Shown here: positions 5,951 through 6,588 of the stretch, piece by piece | Position numbering within the stretch: position 1 is the first letter of the stretch | How the letters are laid out: each line of letters opens with the position of its first letter | Assembly (NCBI GenBank): GCA_023387715.1 | Contig: JAEWHQ010000135.1 | Span: forward strand, 1-6,588 | Reading direction: 5' to 3' | Source: Pseudomonadota bacterium | Lineage (GTDB): Bacteria > Pseudomonadota > Alphaproteobacteria > Rhizobiales > Rhizobiaceae | Length of the DNA stretch: 6,588 nucleotides | Notes under the pieces: model-generated | The model's database searches: none | Told to the model about the DNA's origin: nothing | The model's input: only the letters and a program-made list of their open reading frames with translations | Made by a program: the position numbers and the translations under genes

Positions 5951-6585
5951 CGGTAAAGCCTTTCATAAATGCCACGAATAATACCGGCAGTAATGCCCCA
6001 GATAAATCGTTTCTGATAGGGCATTGTGTAATAAAATCTTTCGCGCCCGTTCATCATCCGGCTTTCTTTGTTATGGTTGGCGGGGTTCATCAGAAAAGCC
6101 AGCGGCACTTCAAATATATCCGCCACCTCATCAGGGTTAGCCTGCAAGGGCGCATCAGGATCAATGATCGCCAAAACCGGCGTGATGGAAAAACCGCTGC
6201 CGGATAAATAACGCGGCATCTGGGTCAGTGTTTCGGCAAAATGCGGCTTTAGTCCGATTTCCTCATCCGCCTCGCGTAGAGCCGCAGCAGTGATGCTGGC
6301 ATCTTCTTTGTCCACCGCGCCCCCCGGAAAAGCGATCTGACCGGAATGTTTTCGCAAAGCCGCATTGCGCAAGGTGAGAATAACATTGGTGCTATTGTCA
6401 CGCTCCACCACCGGCACCAGCACAGCCGCATCACGCAATTTTACGCCACTGATCACAGACGCAATATCGGGATTGAGCACATGGTCGCCGGATAGTCCTT
6501 CATTTTCGGGCAAAAAGCCACGCGCCCGCTCGGCAAAACCGGCAGCACTATAATCAGGCAATTTAAATTCTTGTTTTCCGCTCAA
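5947..6585 (-). CDS. Nudix hydrolase, CoA pyrophosphatase type (NudL/NUDT7-like)
   Basis: A protein of about 212 residues matching the Nudix group that cleaves coenzyme A and its derivatives into 3',5'-ADP and phosphopantetheine. The CoA-specific motif is ILTLRNAALRKHSGQIAFPGG (69-89). The Nudix box follows as GGAVDKEDASITAAALREADEEIGL (88-112), with R104-E105 and E108-E109 as metal-site residues. The two extra residues in the box are normal for CoA-type Nudix proteins. The C-terminal FIWGITAGIIRGI is also typical. The first start in the window is a TTG at 6585, three bases from the edge. The frame remains open to the edge, so the gene could begin further right; completeness is unproven. Its TGA stop overlaps the cca start, making a two-gene operon read right to left. 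The substrate is inferred from the family. Confidence 0.9.
   Translation of the reverse strand: MSGKQEFKLPDYSAAGFAERARGFLPENEGLSGDHVLNPDIASVISGVKLRDAAVLVPVVERDNSTNVILTLRNAALRKHSGQIAFPGGAVDKEDASITAAALREADEEIGLKPHFAETLTQMPRYLSGSGFSITPVLAIIDPDAPLQANPDEVADIFEVPLAFLMNPANHNKESRMMNGRERFYYTMPYQKRFIWGITAGIIRGIYERLYR
5959..5964 (-). promoter_or_regulatory. Ribosome binding site supporting the TTG start of cca
   Basis: On the minus strand, GAAAGG lies eight bases before the TTG at 5950, inside the last codons of the Nudix gene. It supports TTG as the real start and suggests translational coupling across the 4-base TTGA overlap. Confidence 0.6.
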
Positions 6586-6588
6586 ATC

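Noticed and set aside
5279..5956. Long plus-strand open frame (225 codons) opposite cca
   Set aside because: It lies antisense to a clearly coding cca frame, its product has no recognisable motifs, and it has no supporting ribosome site.
1..6588. A hidden defence, mobile or biosynthetic system
   Set aside because: Every long coding region is accounted for by housekeeping families or one small unknown gene; there are no integrases, transposases, CRISPR-like arrays or toxin-antitoxin pairs visible.

Overview
The window looks like an ordinary chromosomal segment of an alphaproteobacterium of the order Hyphomicrobiales (Rhizobiales). The closest feel is Brucellaceae-like (Brucella/Ochrobactrum/Pseudochrobactrum). 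This rests on the wording of the proteins (a HemF ending in ...MPPAVKWP, a short TrmL, an alphaproteobacterial CCA enzyme), on the nudix-cca pairing, and on an intergenic hairpin repeat with GAGCGGTTC/GAACCGCTC arms of a kind I remember from Rhizobiales genomes. Base composition is moderate (roughly half GC by eye), lower than Brucella itself. The genus is an inference and was not tested.

Layout from left to right. Positions 1-1398 (minus) hold the N-terminal 466 residues of an exporter-type ABC transporter with fused membrane and ATPase domains; its C-terminus lies off the left edge. A 141-bp divergent spacer separates it from trmL (plus, 1540-1995), a tRNA wobble-base 2'-O-methyltransferase. 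It is followed 35 bp later by a secreted purine-nucleoside-permease (NUP) family protein (plus, 2031-3059). A bidirectional terminator (about 3071-3107) closes this unit and also serves a short conserved-looking gene of unknown function on the minus strand (3129-3389). A 327-bp divergent spacer (3390-3716) carries two adjacent hairpin-forming elements and a short palindrome. It leads into hemF (plus, 3717-4631), the oxygen-dependent coproporphyrinogen III oxidase of heme synthesis. A second bidirectional terminator (4645-4682) separates hemF from the convergent pair cca (minus, 4688-5950) and a CoA-pyrophosphatase-type Nudix hydrolase (minus, 5947-6585 or beyond). These two overlap by four bases and form an operon read from right to left.

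The genes are mostly housekeeping: tRNA modification and maturation (trmL, cca), heme synthesis (hemF), nucleotide/CoA clean-up (Nudix), probable nucleoside handling in the periplasm (NUP) and export (ABC). They are not one pathway. Transcription units alternate in direction and are insulated by two strong back-to-back terminators. I see no mobile elements, phage genes, CRISPR arrays, tRNA or rRNA genes, and no convincing novel multi-gene system. The points most worth a second look are the NUP protein (called a permease but built like a soluble periplasmic protein), the unnamed 86-residue protein, the hairpin repeat pair and hemF leader structures, and the TTG starts of the nudix-cca operon.
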